Source of the DNA: Thermoactinomyces sp. DSM 45891
Lineage (GTDB): Bacteria > Bacillota > Bacilli > Thermoactinomycetales > Thermoactinomycetaceae
Assembly (NCBI RefSeq): GCF_900119485.1
Contig: NZ_FPJZ01000002.1
Span: 283,172-347,171 of the forward strand
Direction: 5' to 3'
DNA length: 64,000 nt
Part shown: positions 26,136-34,343 of the stretch, piece by piece
How the letters are laid out: each line of letters begins with the position of its first letter
How positions within the stretch are numbered: the first letter of the stretch is position 1
Notes under the pieces: generated by a model
What the model was told of the DNA's origin: nothing
Databases searched by the model: none
Seen by the model: the letters and a program-made list of their open reading frames with translations, nothing else
Position numbers and translations under genes: made by a program

Positions 26136-27047
26136 CTACTTCTTATACAGAGCATGAACCACTTCTTTAGTCGCCTGTGCAATCAACTCCTCGTTATAAG
26201 TTGCATCCTTCTCGCCTCGGCTTGATAACATCGCAATCACAATCGGTGCTCGGTTCGGTGGCCACACGATAGCAATATCATTGCGAGTTCCGTAACCACC
26301 TGATCCCGTTTTATCCCCCACGATCCATCCATCTGGAACACCAGCACGTATTAGCTTATCCCCTGTCGTATTTCTCTTCATCCAATCAATCAACATATTA
26401 CGCTTTTCCATCGGAAGAACATTCTCCAGTGTGAAAGCCTTTAGACTTGTTGCTAACGCCTTTGGCGTGCTTGTATCACGGATGTCACCAGGAGTCGCCT
26501 CATTCAGATCCGGCTCAAAACGAGAAGGTTTCGTAGTATGATCGCCTATCCTCATTAATTCCTGTCTAGCTACTTTCGGACCCCCTATTTCTTCGAGTAT
26601 TAAATTTAGTGCCGCATTATCACTATAGCGAAGGGTAGCATCGCAAAGTTCTCTTAGGGTCATTCCCGTGTCTATATGTTTTTCGGTAATAGGTGCATAC
26701 CCAGATCGAGTTACATCCTCTTTTGTATAAGTAATTAATTCATTTAGCTGATCAACAGACTTTTGCTTCAACAGCATTCCTACGATTAGAGTCTTAAACG
26801 TAGAGGCATAAGCAAAACGCTCATCCGATCGGTGAGTAACAGTTCGTCCTGTTCCAGTATCGATCGCATAAACACCTAGCCTCGCCTCAAATTTCTTTTC
26901 CAGATCAGTGAACGCTTGATTCACATCAGCAGCACTTACACGATGTTTGACTTTATTTTCTTCTGCTTGAACCATTCCACTTACACCCGTAAGACTAAAT
27001 AAACATAAGCCAGCAAGCATACTCATAGCCATTTTCATTTTCTTCAA
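26136..27047 (-). CDS. bla: Class A beta-lactamase, secreted
   Basis: 303 residues: Sec signal peptide (about 1-29, ending MVQA) and a class A serine beta-lactamase with all catalytic motifs. These are S70 in ASTFKTL, YSDNAA (SDN loop), the omega loop Glu in EPDLNEATPGD, and DKTGSGGYGT. It should hydrolyse penicillins; the spectrum cannot be read safely. The start is TTG with AAGGAT about 8 bases upstream (MKKMKMAM). No blaI/blaR1 regulator lies next to it and no mobile element flanks it, so it looks chromosomally resident. The neighbouring mazEF lies upstream on the same strand. Confidence 0.95.
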   Translation of the reverse strand: MKKMKMAMSMLAGLCLFSLTGVSGMVQAEENKVKHRVSAADVNQAFTDLEKKFEARLGVYAIDTGTGRTVTHRSDERFAYASTFKTLIVGMLLKQKSVDQLNELITYTKEDVTRSGYAPITEKHIDTGMTLRELCDATLRYSDNAALNLILEEIGGPKVARQELMRIGDHTTKPSRFEPDLNEATPGDIRDTSTPKALATSLKAFTLENVLPMEKRNMLIDWMKRNTTGDKLIRAGVPDGWIVGDKTGSGGYGTRNDIAIVWPPNRAPIVIAMLSSRGEKDATYNEELIAQATKEVVHALYKK

Positions 27048-27165
27048 GAGATATCATCCTTTTTTGTATAGATTTGTAGAGGGGGAATTTGGTTTCCCAC
27101 TTTATTCCTTCGAAAAAGACACCTCCCTTAGGGGATTCTATTTCCCCTATGAAACTAAAAAAAAC

Positions 27166-27240
27166 GAGAAATAGGAGGGAACTGTGACAGATTAAAGTCC
27201 ATCTCTAACCTAAATCCACCCTGTACACCTCTTATTTCTC
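27166..27240. repeat. Inverted repeat between mazF and bla
   Basis: GAGAAATAGGAGG (27166-27178) and CCTCTTATTTCTC (27228-27240) match at 12 of 13 positions across a 49-base spacer. A second small hairpin, GGGGA/TCCCC (27131-27148), lies nearer bla. Either could be a terminator for mazF or an operator/leader element for bla. Confidence 0.5.
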
Positions 27241-27281
27241 ATGATGAACACAAAAATAGCGAGCTACGTCTACCCGCTCAC

Positions 27282-27611
27282 TTATGATAAAAATGTATGA
27301 ATTAGTTCTAAACAATCAGCCACCACTTCATCCGTCACTTGCCCCTTTGTTTCAAATCCCCGTGCATGCCAGTCTAAGCTCTTCACTTGATCAGCAAGTA
27401 TCACCCCTTGAAATGGAAGACCTTCTGGTAGCTTCACCTCAAACGGATACCCTTTTTCTACGGTGGTAATCGGGCAGACAACTGCAAATTTCGTAGTTTC
27501 ATTAAAGTTTTTCGGCGATAACACAATCGCAGGTCGTCGCCCTGCCTGTTCGTGCCCAGCTTGTGGATTAAAACTGAGGTATACAAGATCACCTCTTTCT
27601 GGTGCGGCCAT
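27282..27611 (-). CDS. mazF: MazF/PemK-family endoribonuclease toxin
   Basis: 109 residues, usual length. RGDLVYLSFNPQAGHEQAGRRPAIVLSP at the start and the blocks GYPFEV, ILADQVKSLDWHARG and KGQV closely follow E. coli MazF, more than Bacillus NdoA. Such toxins cut mRNA at short sequence motifs. The ATG overlaps the antitoxin stop by one base (TAATG), ensuring coupled translation after the antitoxin. Confidence 0.93.
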   Translation of the reverse strand: MAAPERGDLVYLSFNPQAGHEQAGRRPAIVLSPKNFNETTKFAVVCPITTVEKGYPFEVKLPEGLPFQGVILADQVKSLDWHARGFETKGQVTDEVVADCLELIHTFLS

Positions 27612-27850
27612 TACAAAAGCTCAGCTCCTTCTGCTTCCCCAAAATCAACTTCATGATGTCGGTTTTCGGGAGTCACTTTTGCTAATAGCTCCTCAAGTGT
27701 CGGTCTCTGCTTCATGGGGATTAATTTAATCTCCTGACCCTCTACTACCATTTCCATTTCCGATCCATTCTCAATCGATAACATTTCCGCAACATGATTC
27801 GGAATTCGGATGGCAAGGCTGTTACCCCACTTAGACACTAATGCAGTCAT
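27611..27850 (-). CDS. mazE: MazE-family antitoxin (AbrB-type)
   Basis: 79 residues. The N-terminal swapped-hairpin AbrB/SpoVT-type DNA-binding domain reads ALVSKWGNSLAIRIPNHVAEML; the acidic C-terminus (about 45-79) should block the toxin. It normally represses its own operon. The start at 27850 has GGAGG 7 bases upstream; an in-frame extension of 11 codons lacks one. It precedes mazF as expected for a toxin-antitoxin pair. Confidence 0.92.
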   Translation of the reverse strand: MTALVSKWGNSLAIRIPNHVAEMLSIENGSEMEMVVEGQEIKLIPMKQRPTLEELLAKVTPENRHHEVDFGEAEGAELL

Positions 27851-27963
27851 ACTAATTCCTCCCTTTCTTGCCTTTGCTCCCATTATATCCCCTCCTTATT
27901 TCCATGTATATACATTGTATCTACATTATTGCCAAATTATTCACGTTACATGACAGAGAAACA

Positions 27964-28014
27964 AAAATTCCCCAGCACGTCCTATTACGTTGATAGGTTC
28001 GTACTGGGGAATTC
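27964..28014 (-). terminator. Intrinsic terminator of metNIQ
   Basis: AATTCCCCAG and CTGGGGAATT arms with inner CCTAT/ATAGG pairing are followed on the minus strand by TTTTTG, just past the metQ stop. Confidence 0.88.
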
Positions 28015-28016
28015 GA

Positions 28017-28808
28017 TTAAAATGCGGCCACTACTGCACCTTTGTATTTCTCATCAATGAATTTTTTCACTTCTGGTGAGTTCAAGACTTTCGCCAATTT
28101 TTTCAGGGCTTCTTTATTTTCGTTACCTTGTTTTGCCGCAAGTATATTTACATACGGTGAGTTTTTATCCTCGATGAACAGGGCATCCTTGATTGGATTT
28201 AGTTTTGCTTGTAATGCATAGTTTGTGTTGATAACCGCTAAGTCTACCTCACCGATAGTACGAGGAAGCATAGCAGCTTCTAATTGCTTAAATTGAAGTT
28301 TCTTCGGATTCTCTTTAATGGACTGAAGAGTTTTCTCACCATCTGAGCTATCTAATTTGATCAAACCTTTCGTCTCTAAAAGCTGAAGGGCTCGTTTGAA
28401 ATTAGAAGGATCGTTCGGCAGTGTTACCGTTGCACCGTTTGGAATCTGCGCTACCTCTTTCCATTTCTTTGAATATGCCCCCATTGGTTCAATGTGAACG
28501 CCTACAACTTTTGCGATATGGTATCCCTTTTCTTTATTCGTTGTCTCTAACCAAGGAACGTGTTGGAAGAAATTCGCATCAAGTTGTCCTTCTTCTACTG
28601 CTTTGTTTGGTAATACATAGTCTTGAAATACTTTTACACTCAGTTTTACGCCTTCTTTTTCCAGTTGTGGTTTGATATGCTCTAAAATCTCAGCATGTGG
28701 TACTTGGGAAGCTCCTACTGTTAACGTTGACTCTTCTTTCTTCCCTCCACAAGCAACGGCAAGTAGGGATACAATCGCAATTAAGGTAACAAGCCAGCTT
28801 TTTCTCAT
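28017..28808 (-). CDS. metQ: MetQ, methionine ABC transporter substrate-binding lipoprotein
   Basis: 263 residues. Signal peptide with lipobox LAVAC, then a NlpA/MetQ domain: VGASQVPHAEILEHI, VFQDYVLPNKAV, DANFFQHVPWLE and LAVINTNYALQAKLN. It captures methionine outside the membrane for MetI/MetN. GGAGGAATAAGAG precedes the ATG. It is the last gene of the metNIQ operon. Confidence 0.95.
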   Translation of the reverse strand: MRKSWLVTLIAIVSLLAVACGGKKEESTLTVGASQVPHAEILEHIKPQLEKEGVKLSVKVFQDYVLPNKAVEEGQLDANFFQHVPWLETTNKEKGYHIAKVVGVHIEPMGAYSKKWKEVAQIPNGATVTLPNDPSNFKRALQLLETKGLIKLDSSDGEKTLQSIKENPKKLQFKQLEAAMLPRTIGEVDLAVINTNYALQAKLNPIKDALFIEDKNSPYVNILAAKQGNENKEALKKLAKVLNSPEVKKFIDEKYKGAVVAAF

Positions 28809-28843
28809 CTCTTATTCCTCCAATGTAATATATAGTTACTCTC

Positions 28844-29500
28844 TTAACGGTGGTCAACTTTGCGACTGATCACATCGCCGATCCACTGAACGATTTGAAC
28901 AATCGCTACCAAAATGAAGCTACATACAAGCAACATCTCATTATTAAACGACTGGAAACCTACTCGTAGAGCAACGTCTCCCAATCCACCGCCACCCACT
29001 ATCCCAGCAAAAGCGGAATAACCGACTAGTGAAACGCACGTTACTGTAACTCCCGAAATAATCGCCGGCAGGGACTCGGCTAATAAAACCTTGCAAATGA
29101 TCGTAAATCGATTCGCCCCCATCGCATGTGCGGCTTCTAGTGTGCCGCGATCCACTTCCAGTAATGCCGTTTCCACCATTCGAGCAAAAAAAGGTGCAGC
29201 CGCTACGGTTAGTGGAATCGTAGCAGCAGTCGGTCCTAAACTAGTACCGATGAGAAACGTAGAGAGCGGAAATAATAATAAAATAAGGACAATAAAAGGA
29301 ACACCACGAAATACATTCACTACAACAGCTAAACTTTTATGAGCCACTTGGTTCTCCCATAAATGATCACGGTTCGTAATCACGAGGAGTACTCCGAGCG
29401 GTAAACCCAATAGCACTGTAAATAACGTTGAAATCCCTACCATTTGCAATGTATCTAATGTGGCCTGCCAGACAGTCACCCAATCTACCTGATTAAGCAA
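28844..29500 (-). CDS. metI: MetI, methionine ABC transporter permease
   Basis: About 218 residues with five membrane segments and the ABC permease EAA-like loop (EAAHAMGANRFTIICKVLLAES, about residue 138). It forms the methionine channel as a dimer. The start is taken as TTG at 29500 (MLNQVDW) because GGAGG lies 8 bases upstream; a GTG three codons earlier is directly on the site and unlikely. It overlaps the metN end by 8 bases. Confidence 0.93.
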   Translation of the reverse strand: MLNQVDWVTVWQATLDTLQMVGISTLFTVLLGLPLGVLLVITNRDHLWENQVAHKSLAVVVNVFRGVPFIVLILLLFPLSTFLIGTSLGPTAATIPLTVAAAPFFARMVETALLEVDRGTLEAAHAMGANRFTIICKVLLAESLPAIISGVTVTCVSLVGYSAFAGIVGGGGLGDVALRVGFQSFNNEMLLVCSFILVAIVQIVQWIGDVISRKVDHR

Positions 29501-30251
29501 TGTGACCACCTCCCAAACTTTCTGTAAAACGCTTCGTTACTTCATGTTGTGGATCCCGAAACACTTGTTGTACCTCACCCAATTCCACTATCGATCCCGT
29601 CTCCATCACGGCTACTTTGTTACAAATCGCATCTACTACACTCATCTCGTGCGTGATCAAGACAACGGTAATCCCCATCTCTTGATTGATCTCTTTTACT
29701 AATTGCAAAATGGAAGACGTCGTCTCTGGATCAAGTGCAGAAGTAGCCTCGTCGCATAGTAGCAAAAAGGGATCGTTAGCAAGTGCACGCGCAATCCCAA
29801 CACGTTGCTTTTGCCCACCGCTCAATTCGGATGGATACGCATCTCGCCGCTCCCATAGCCCTACACGACGCAATAATTCTTCCGTTCGTTGCTCGATCCC
29901 GTGCTTGGCTTTTCCTGCAATTTCAAGTGGAAAGGCTACATTTTCTCTTACGGTACGGGACCATAGTAAATGATAATGTTGAAAAATCATGCCGATTTTT
30001 TGTCTTAGCAACCTGAGTTCTCCACCGGACAAGGCTACTATCTCTTTGCCGTTCACATGGATCGAACCACTGGTTGGCTTTTCTAATCCGTTTAGCAGGC
30101 GAAGTAAGGTACTTTTACCAGCACCACTGTAACCGACGATCCCGAAGATATCACCCTTATCGATCTGGAGAGTAATCTCTTGCAACGCAATCACTTCTTG
30201 CTCTCGCCCTTTGGCTGGATATCGTTTTGAAACTTGCTCGATTTGGATCAA
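29493..30251 (-). CDS. metN: MetN, methionine ABC transporter ATPase
   Basis: About 252 residues. Walker A GYSGAGKST near residue 40, signature LSGGQKQRVGIARAL near 140, and Walker B LLLCDEATSALDPETT follow the MetN pattern. The protein is shorter than forms with a C-terminal ACT-like (NIL) regulatory domain, so methionine trans-inhibition through that domain is absent. A TTG at 30251 (MIQIEQVSKRYP) has GGTG about 6 bases upstream; an ATG at 30263 is the alternative. Expression should be controlled by the S-box upstream. Confidence 0.93.
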   Translation of the reverse strand: MIQIEQVSKRYPAKGREQEVIALQEITLQIDKGDIFGIVGYSGAGKSTLLRLLNGLEKPTSGSIHVNGKEIVALSGGELRLLRQKIGMIFQHYHLLWSRTVRENVAFPLEIAGKAKHGIEQRTEELLRRVGLWERRDAYPSELSGGQKQRVGIARALANDPFLLLCDEATSALDPETTSSILQLVKEINQEMGITVVLITHEMSVVDAICNKVAVMETGSIVELGEVQQVFRDPQHEVTKRFTESLGGGHIA

Positions 30252-30279
30252 TTTGATCACCATCCTTATTTACAAAATA

Positions 30280-30460
30280 AAAAATCCCCCTCTGCAGATG
30301 ATTGCAGAAAGGGGATATGTATCTATACAAAGATCCACTTTCCTCTCATCTACCAGAACAAAAAGCTCTGCAGGAATTGGCACCTTGTTTGTATGTTTGA
30401 TCATACAGACTGGTTGCCGAGGTATCATAGGGCCTGTCCCTCAACCTCTCTGGATAAGAG
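30280..30460 (-). promoter_or_regulatory. SAM-I (S-box) riboswitch of metNIQ
   Basis: The minus-strand leader reads CUCUUAUCCAGAGAGG, GAGGGACAGGCCCUAUGAUACC, CGGCAACC, and closes P1 with GAUGAGAGG (30342-30350). These are the conserved S-box parts. A terminator follows: ATCCCCTTTCTGCA pairs with TGCAGAGGGGGAT, then TTTTTT (30280-30316). SAM binding favours termination, so methionine uptake is switched off when SAM is plentiful. Confidence 0.96.
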
Positions 30461-30528
30461 AAAATCTCAGATATTCATTTTTCAATTCAATATTGTAACG
30501 AACTAAAACTTATACTAGATCAATTTAT

Positions 30529-31731
30529 TTAATATGTCAATGTTTTTATTTTCTCATAGCGCTCGATCAATTGATTTGCATTTTGCTCCAGCGAAAAGTC
30601 ACGCGATGCTACATAGGCTTGTTTCCCTAGCACTTCTCGCACATCGTCCATGGTCAAAATTTCATGTAAACATTGCGAGATATGCTCTACATCTTTGGGG
30701 CGTGCAAGCTTTCCCGTTACACCATCTTGTAGGACTTCTTTGATTCCGCCAACATCCGTCGCCACCATCGGACGTCCACATCCCATCGATTCAAATAAGA
30801 TGGAAGGCAATCCTTCGCTGAGACTGGTTAACGCAATCACATCCGCACTATTCATCCAATGTATCATTTCATCGTACGGTCTTCTCCCCATCAAGTGAAC
30901 GCGACCTGTGAGACCAAGCTTTGTGATCTCATCCTCTATGCTACTTTGAAGTGGTCCTGCGCCTACTAAATATAGATTCAAACCTTCATGTTGCTCATCC
31001 TGAACGAGACGGCGAAAAGCTTGTACCAAATAACTGATTCCCTTGACAGGCAGTAAATTCCCGATAAATACAATCTGTTTGCCCTCAAGCTGAATCCCCA
31101 GACGATGGCGAGCCTCTTGCTGATCAATCGGGTAAAATCGCTTCGGATCAAAGCCATTATAGATCGTAGATACAGGTAACCTTGGAACCATTTGTTCCAC
31201 TTCACTACAGAGCCGATCACTTACCGTAATCAATTGGTCACTCGTCTTTAATGCTTCGATCGTTCGATCATAGACCTTTTTACTTTTCTTCGGATAAAGC
31301 ATAATATCAGAGCCATGAATCGTGCTAATAACAGGGACTCCAAGTTCTTCTTTCAACTGTCCACCTGCATATCCATCTGGAAAGATCGTGTGACAATGGA
31401 GTAACTCATAAGGAAACTCATGCTTCATTTGGTGCAAAATCGGTTTAAGGGATCGTATATAAAATTCGCCATAGCGATGGAAAAAGAAACCGCCAGGAAA
31501 CATCCATGTAGGCACATAATGGACAGGAATTCCATCCAGATCGATTTGGCCTTGTAGGTCTGAGTACCCCTTCCACTTTTTATATAACGGAAACCTAGGA
31601 ATCGGTACGACTACTTGCACTTCGCATCCTGCATCTTGTAGTGCCTTTGTCTGATTATGTACGAAGATTCCAGATTGTGGATTTATCTTGCTTGGGTACA
31701 TATGTGAAACAACCAAAACTTTTTTCGTCAA
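30529..31731 (-). CDS. Glycosyltransferase family 4, polysaccharide cluster
   Basis: About 400 residues. The N-terminal half reads KKVLVVSHMYPSKINPQSGIFV and the donor-binding half contains STIYNGFDPKRF, VFIGNLLPVKG, and the E-x7-E type site in SLSEGLPSILFESMGCGRPMVATDVGGI. It is a GT-B retaining transferase acting on the cytoplasmic membrane face. The start is probably TTG at 31731 right after the stop of the upstream ligase-like gene, with AGGAAG upstream. It is the last gene of the cluster. Donor and acceptor are unknown. Confidence 0.88.
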   Translation of the reverse strand: MTKKVLVVSHMYPSKINPQSGIFVHNQTKALQDAGCEVQVVVPIPRFPLYKKWKGYSDLQGQIDLDGIPVHYVPTWMFPGGFFFHRYGEFYIRSLKPILHQMKHEFPYELLHCHTIFPDGYAGGQLKEELGVPVISTIHGSDIMLYPKKSKKVYDRTIEALKTSDQLITVSDRLCSEVEQMVPRLPVSTIYNGFDPKRFYPIDQQEARHRLGIQLEGKQIVFIGNLLPVKGISYLVQAFRRLVQDEQHEGLNLYLVGAGPLQSSIEDEITKLGLTGRVHLMGRRPYDEMIHWMNSADVIALTSLSEGLPSILFESMGCGRPMVATDVGGIKEVLQDGVTGKLARPKDVEHISQCLHEILTMDDVREVLGKQAYVASRDFSLEQNANQLIERYEKIKTLTY

Positions 31732-31732
31732 T

Positions 31733-33148
31733 TCATTCACTTCCTTGTACAACAGCCTGTTTCTTTCTCTCCAATTCGCCAACACCAACCACAGCTAAAC
31801 CAATCCCTAGCGTAATCCACATCGGGGTATAGTGAATACAACTACTAGGTGCCATCCCGCCGAAGAAGAAGCCGATCAAGCTGGACAACGTAGCAAAAGC
31901 ACCACAACGGACCACAGGGCTCGTTGATGCCCCGTGTTTTAAGGAAGCGAGCTTCCATAAGCGCCACAACAACCAGAAATATAGCGCCATATACATCATA
32001 AAGATCAGCACCCCAAAATTAACAAGGATTTCTAGCCACCAGTTGTGGATATTTTTTTTATCTACATGAGGCGCACCTTCCATTAACGGCTCAACATTAC
32101 CCGGTCCTACTCCCAAGTAATACGAATCATGTAAGAAGTGGAGTCCATTGATAATGAGAAACTTACGAACCGTAGCACTTCGGCCCGTTTCTCCTTCAAT
32201 GACATCTTCTCCCTCTGCATCCCAGCCACCTTTTTGAAAATCACCTAGAAAGCCGAAGATGGAAGCCAATTTTGCATTATTGGCAGCCCTTGCCTTATCA
32301 GATAAAAGAACAAAGCCTACTGCATTAGCTAATATAATTGCCGCTAAAACAGCTATGATTGACTTGACCACGTTTTTCTTCGTCCATTTCTCGCGCTTCA
32401 CTACGAAAAAAGCACCGATCAATAGTACTCCACAAGCAAGCGGCAGGGCAAACATCACATTACTACGTGAACCCGTTGCGAAAAGGGTATAGAGACTAAA
32501 AACACATCCAATATACAGGAACCATTTATATTTTTTATGTAATGGCAACAAAAAGATCGCCGTAATCAAAAATGGCAGTGCCAATGTAATAAACGTAGCT
32601 AAGTCATTTTGATTGGTAAAAACCGAAGTAACCACACTTACCAGTTCAGAATTGTAACCCCTAGAAACAGGTAAATGGATAAAGGTCATCGATTCAAATA
32701 CAGCATAAGCAATAATCATTGCGTATACTGTTACCAGTGTTTTCGCTGTTTTCCAAATATTTTCATATGTACGGATAAAGAAGGGGAAAGAAAAAGTGAG
32801 TGCAAGCATCATTCCAAGGAAAATCAAATATCGAATACCCTCTTTTAAACTAACAGCCCAAGTTAGCGAAATCAGTGCATAAAAGAGCCAAAAGCAGAAG
32901 AATGCTCCAAACCAACGAACTTGATAAATTGTGGTTAGCCCGTGATTTTGATTAAAGTTCATGTATTCTTTGTTCCAAACAAGTCGAATCAAAACACCTA
33001 CAGATAAAACAAAAAAAGCGATCCTAAAAAAAGTAAGACGGAAGTCCCCTGCACCAATTCCCAGTGTCGGACCAATCAGTGCAAATGCAATCATGTAGTA
33101 GAAAATCTTTTCTAATCGATCGTGTTTTCGAAGTAACAATTGATCCAC
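31733..33148 (-). CDS. O-antigen ligase/polymerase-like membrane protein, copy 1
   Basis: About 471 residues with roughly ten membrane helices and a long extracellular loop between about 280 and 370, the Wzy/WaaL pattern. Hallmarks are FTNQNDLATFITLALPF near 175, the ATGSRSN block near 230, and GVGPGNVEPLM near 352 followed by HNWWLEILVNFGVL. Such proteins polymerise or ligate lipid-linked oligosaccharides. It is clearly paralogous to the protein at 36475-37917 in the same cluster. The start is ambiguous among TTG 33151, GTG 33148 and TTG 33139. Confidence 0.88.
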   Translation of the reverse strand: MDQLLLRKHDRLEKIFYYMIAFALIGPTLGIGAGDFRLTFFRIAFFVLSVGVLIRLVWNKEYMNFNQNHGLTTIYQVRWFGAFFCFWLFYALISLTWAVSLKEGIRYLIFLGMMLALTFSFPFFIRTYENIWKTAKTLVTVYAMIIAYAVFESMTFIHLPVSRGYNSELVSVVTSVFTNQNDLATFITLALPFLITAIFLLPLHKKYKWFLYIGCVFSLYTLFATGSRSNVMFALPLACGVLLIGAFFVVKREKWTKKNVVKSIIAVLAAIILANAVGFVLLSDKARAANNAKLASIFGFLGDFQKGGWDAEGEDVIEGETGRSATVRKFLIINGLHFLHDSYYLGVGPGNVEPLMEGAPHVDKKNIHNWWLEILVNFGVLIFMMYMALYFWLLWRLWKLASLKHGASTSPVVRCGAFATLSSLIGFFFGGMAPSSCIHYTPMWITLGIGLAVVGVGELERKKQAVVQGSE

Positions 33149-33185
33149 CAATCCTCACTCTTTTCATCGTCAATATCAAGCTTAT

Positions 33186-33256
33186 GTTACCTGCAGATTA
33201 CATTTTGTTAACAAGTTCGACAAATGTAACTAAATGAGTATACCGTGGCGTATAAT
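33186..33256 (+). promoter_or_regulatory. Promoter region with 11-bp spaced TTACA-type repeats ahead of microprotein
   Basis: GTTACC (33186), ATTACA (33197) and TTAACA (33208) repeat at exactly 11-base steps. Downstream is a TATAAT -10 (33251-33256) with no good -35, an arrangement typical of activator-dependent promoters such as PhoP-controlled ones. The same region may also serve the ligase-like gene on the minus strand. Confidence 0.5.
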
Positions 33257-33288
33257 AAGTTTACAAAGCGAAAACGGAGGTGTCTCAC

Positions 33289-33399
33289 ATGGAATATCCA
33301 GTCGTTGGTAAATCATTTTGGATTGGTGTCATGAATGCCGCTGGTATCAGTGTACCGTTTTGGTTGCTGATGTATGCAGGACTTCGTCTGATATTCTAA
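33289..33399 (+). CDS. 36-residue membrane microprotein
   Basis: Starts MEYPVVGKSFWIGVMNAAG and continues as one hydrophobic helix ending MYAGLRLIF. The gene has a full set of signals: TATAAT -10, a GGAGGTG site at good spacing, ATG, stop, and a strong terminator 20 bases later. It lies alone on the plus strand between two minus-strand polysaccharide genes. I do not recognise the family. Its size and placement suggest a small regulator or accessory of a membrane complex, but no function can be assigned. Confidence 0.78.
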   Translation: MEYPVVGKSFWIGVMNAAGISVPFWLLMYAGLRLIF

Positions 33400-33417
33400 T
33401 GTGAGTCACAGTCATAT

Positions 33418-33470
33418 AAAAAGAAAGCACGGATCATCATGATGAGATGGTATCCGTGTTTTCTTTTTAT
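33418..33470. terminator. Bidirectional intrinsic terminator
   Basis: AAAAAGAAAGCACGGAT (33418-33434) and ATCCGTGTTTTCTTTTT (33452-33468) form a 17-bp stem with one G-U pair. A-run and T-run ends allow it to stop both the microprotein transcript and the sugar-transferase transcript. Confidence 0.9.
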
Positions 33471-34111
33471 CTTGCACCGCTTCCTGACAAGACAACCCAA
33501 ACCGTACGTAGTAGAATACGCACATCCATGGCAATCGATTGATTTTGAATATAGTACATATCTTGTTCCCATTTTTCACGTGGAGTCACTTCGTAACCGC
33601 CTGTTACCTGTGCCCATCCAGTAAGGCCTGGTTTCACTAACAAGCGCTTCTTAAATCCAGGAATCTCTTTTTCAAATTGCTCCGTAAAACAATCTCGCTC
33701 TGGGCGAGGCCCGATTAAGCTCATATCTCCATTTAATACGTTGAGAATCTGAGGAAGTTCGTCAATCCGGGTTTTACGAATAAATTTACCTACCTGCGTA
33801 ACACGAGGATCATCTTTAGCAGCCCATTGCGGTCCGTTTTTCTCAGCATCCGTTCGCATGGAACGCAATTTATAAATCCAAAATTTCTTCCCTTGTAGCC
33901 CCACTCGCTCTTGCTTATAGAAAACAGGGCCAGTAGACTCCATTTTAATCGCAATCGCTGATAAGATGAGGACAGGTAAGGTGAAGATGAGAAGGGCTAG
34001 CGAGAAGATGATCTCAAACGCCCGTTTAACGATTAAGTAGACCATAGAAGCAGCTCCTAATTCTCCTGTCAAAACACTTGCATCGTTTTCGACCGACATC
34101 TTCAAACGCAT
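33467..34111 (-). CDS. Undecaprenyl-phosphate sugar phosphotransferase (initiating transferase)
   Basis: 214 residues: one N-terminal hydrophobic segment (about 25-50, re-entrant in this family) and the PglC/WbaP catalytic core. Signatures are GPVFYKQERVGLQGKKF near 60, FIRKTRIDELPQILNVLNGDMSLIGPRPE near 108 and KPGLTGWAQVTGGYEVT near 160. It transfers a sugar 1-phosphate to undecaprenyl phosphate, the first step of repeat-unit synthesis. AGGAGTG lies about 10 bases ahead of the ATG. It has its own promoter region with TTACA repeats. Confidence 0.94.
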   Translation of the reverse strand: MRLKMSVENDASVLTGELGAASMVYLIVKRAFEIIFSLALLIFTLPVLILSAIAIKMESTGPVFYKQERVGLQGKKFWIYKLRSMRTDAEKNGPQWAAKDDPRVTQVGKFIRKTRIDELPQILNVLNGDMSLIGPRPERDCFTEQFEKEIPGFKKRLLVKPGLTGWAQVTGGYEVTPREKWEQDMYYIQNQSIAMDVRILLRTVWVVLSGSGAR

Positions 34112-34175
34112 CTGCTATTCACTCCTGATCGCTATAAATCATCTATGTTTATCAACAGTTTATACTCATAGTTAG

Positions 34176-34212
34176 ATTACAAAAGTAACAGTAACATTAC
34201 AGTAATATTTCA
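34176..34212 (-). promoter_or_regulatory. TTACA-type repeat array upstream of the sugar phosphotransferase gene
   Basis: Plus-strand hexamers ATTACA (34176), GTAACA (34185 and 34191), ATTACA (34196) and ATTTCA (34207) cluster here; 34185-34196-34207 are spaced 11 bases apart. On the minus strand the array lies just upstream of a TATAAA -10-like sequence. Compare the arrays at 33186 and 43810. The rest of the gap 34112-34343 shows nothing else recognisable. Confidence 0.45.
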
Positions 34213-34343
34213 AGCCTATAATGACACAGTATACTTCAGGAGAGCCTAAATAACAATAGACGTTTTGTTACAGCTTTAGCGATTTATGTATGAATACATA
34301 ACCATCTCTGCTTGGTCCAACGTTTGCTATGTAAAAGAGTATG

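Noticed and set aside
25996..27850. Mobile island carrying bla and mazEF
   Set aside because: No transposase, integrase, tRNA or flanking direct repeat was seen, so mobility cannot be claimed.
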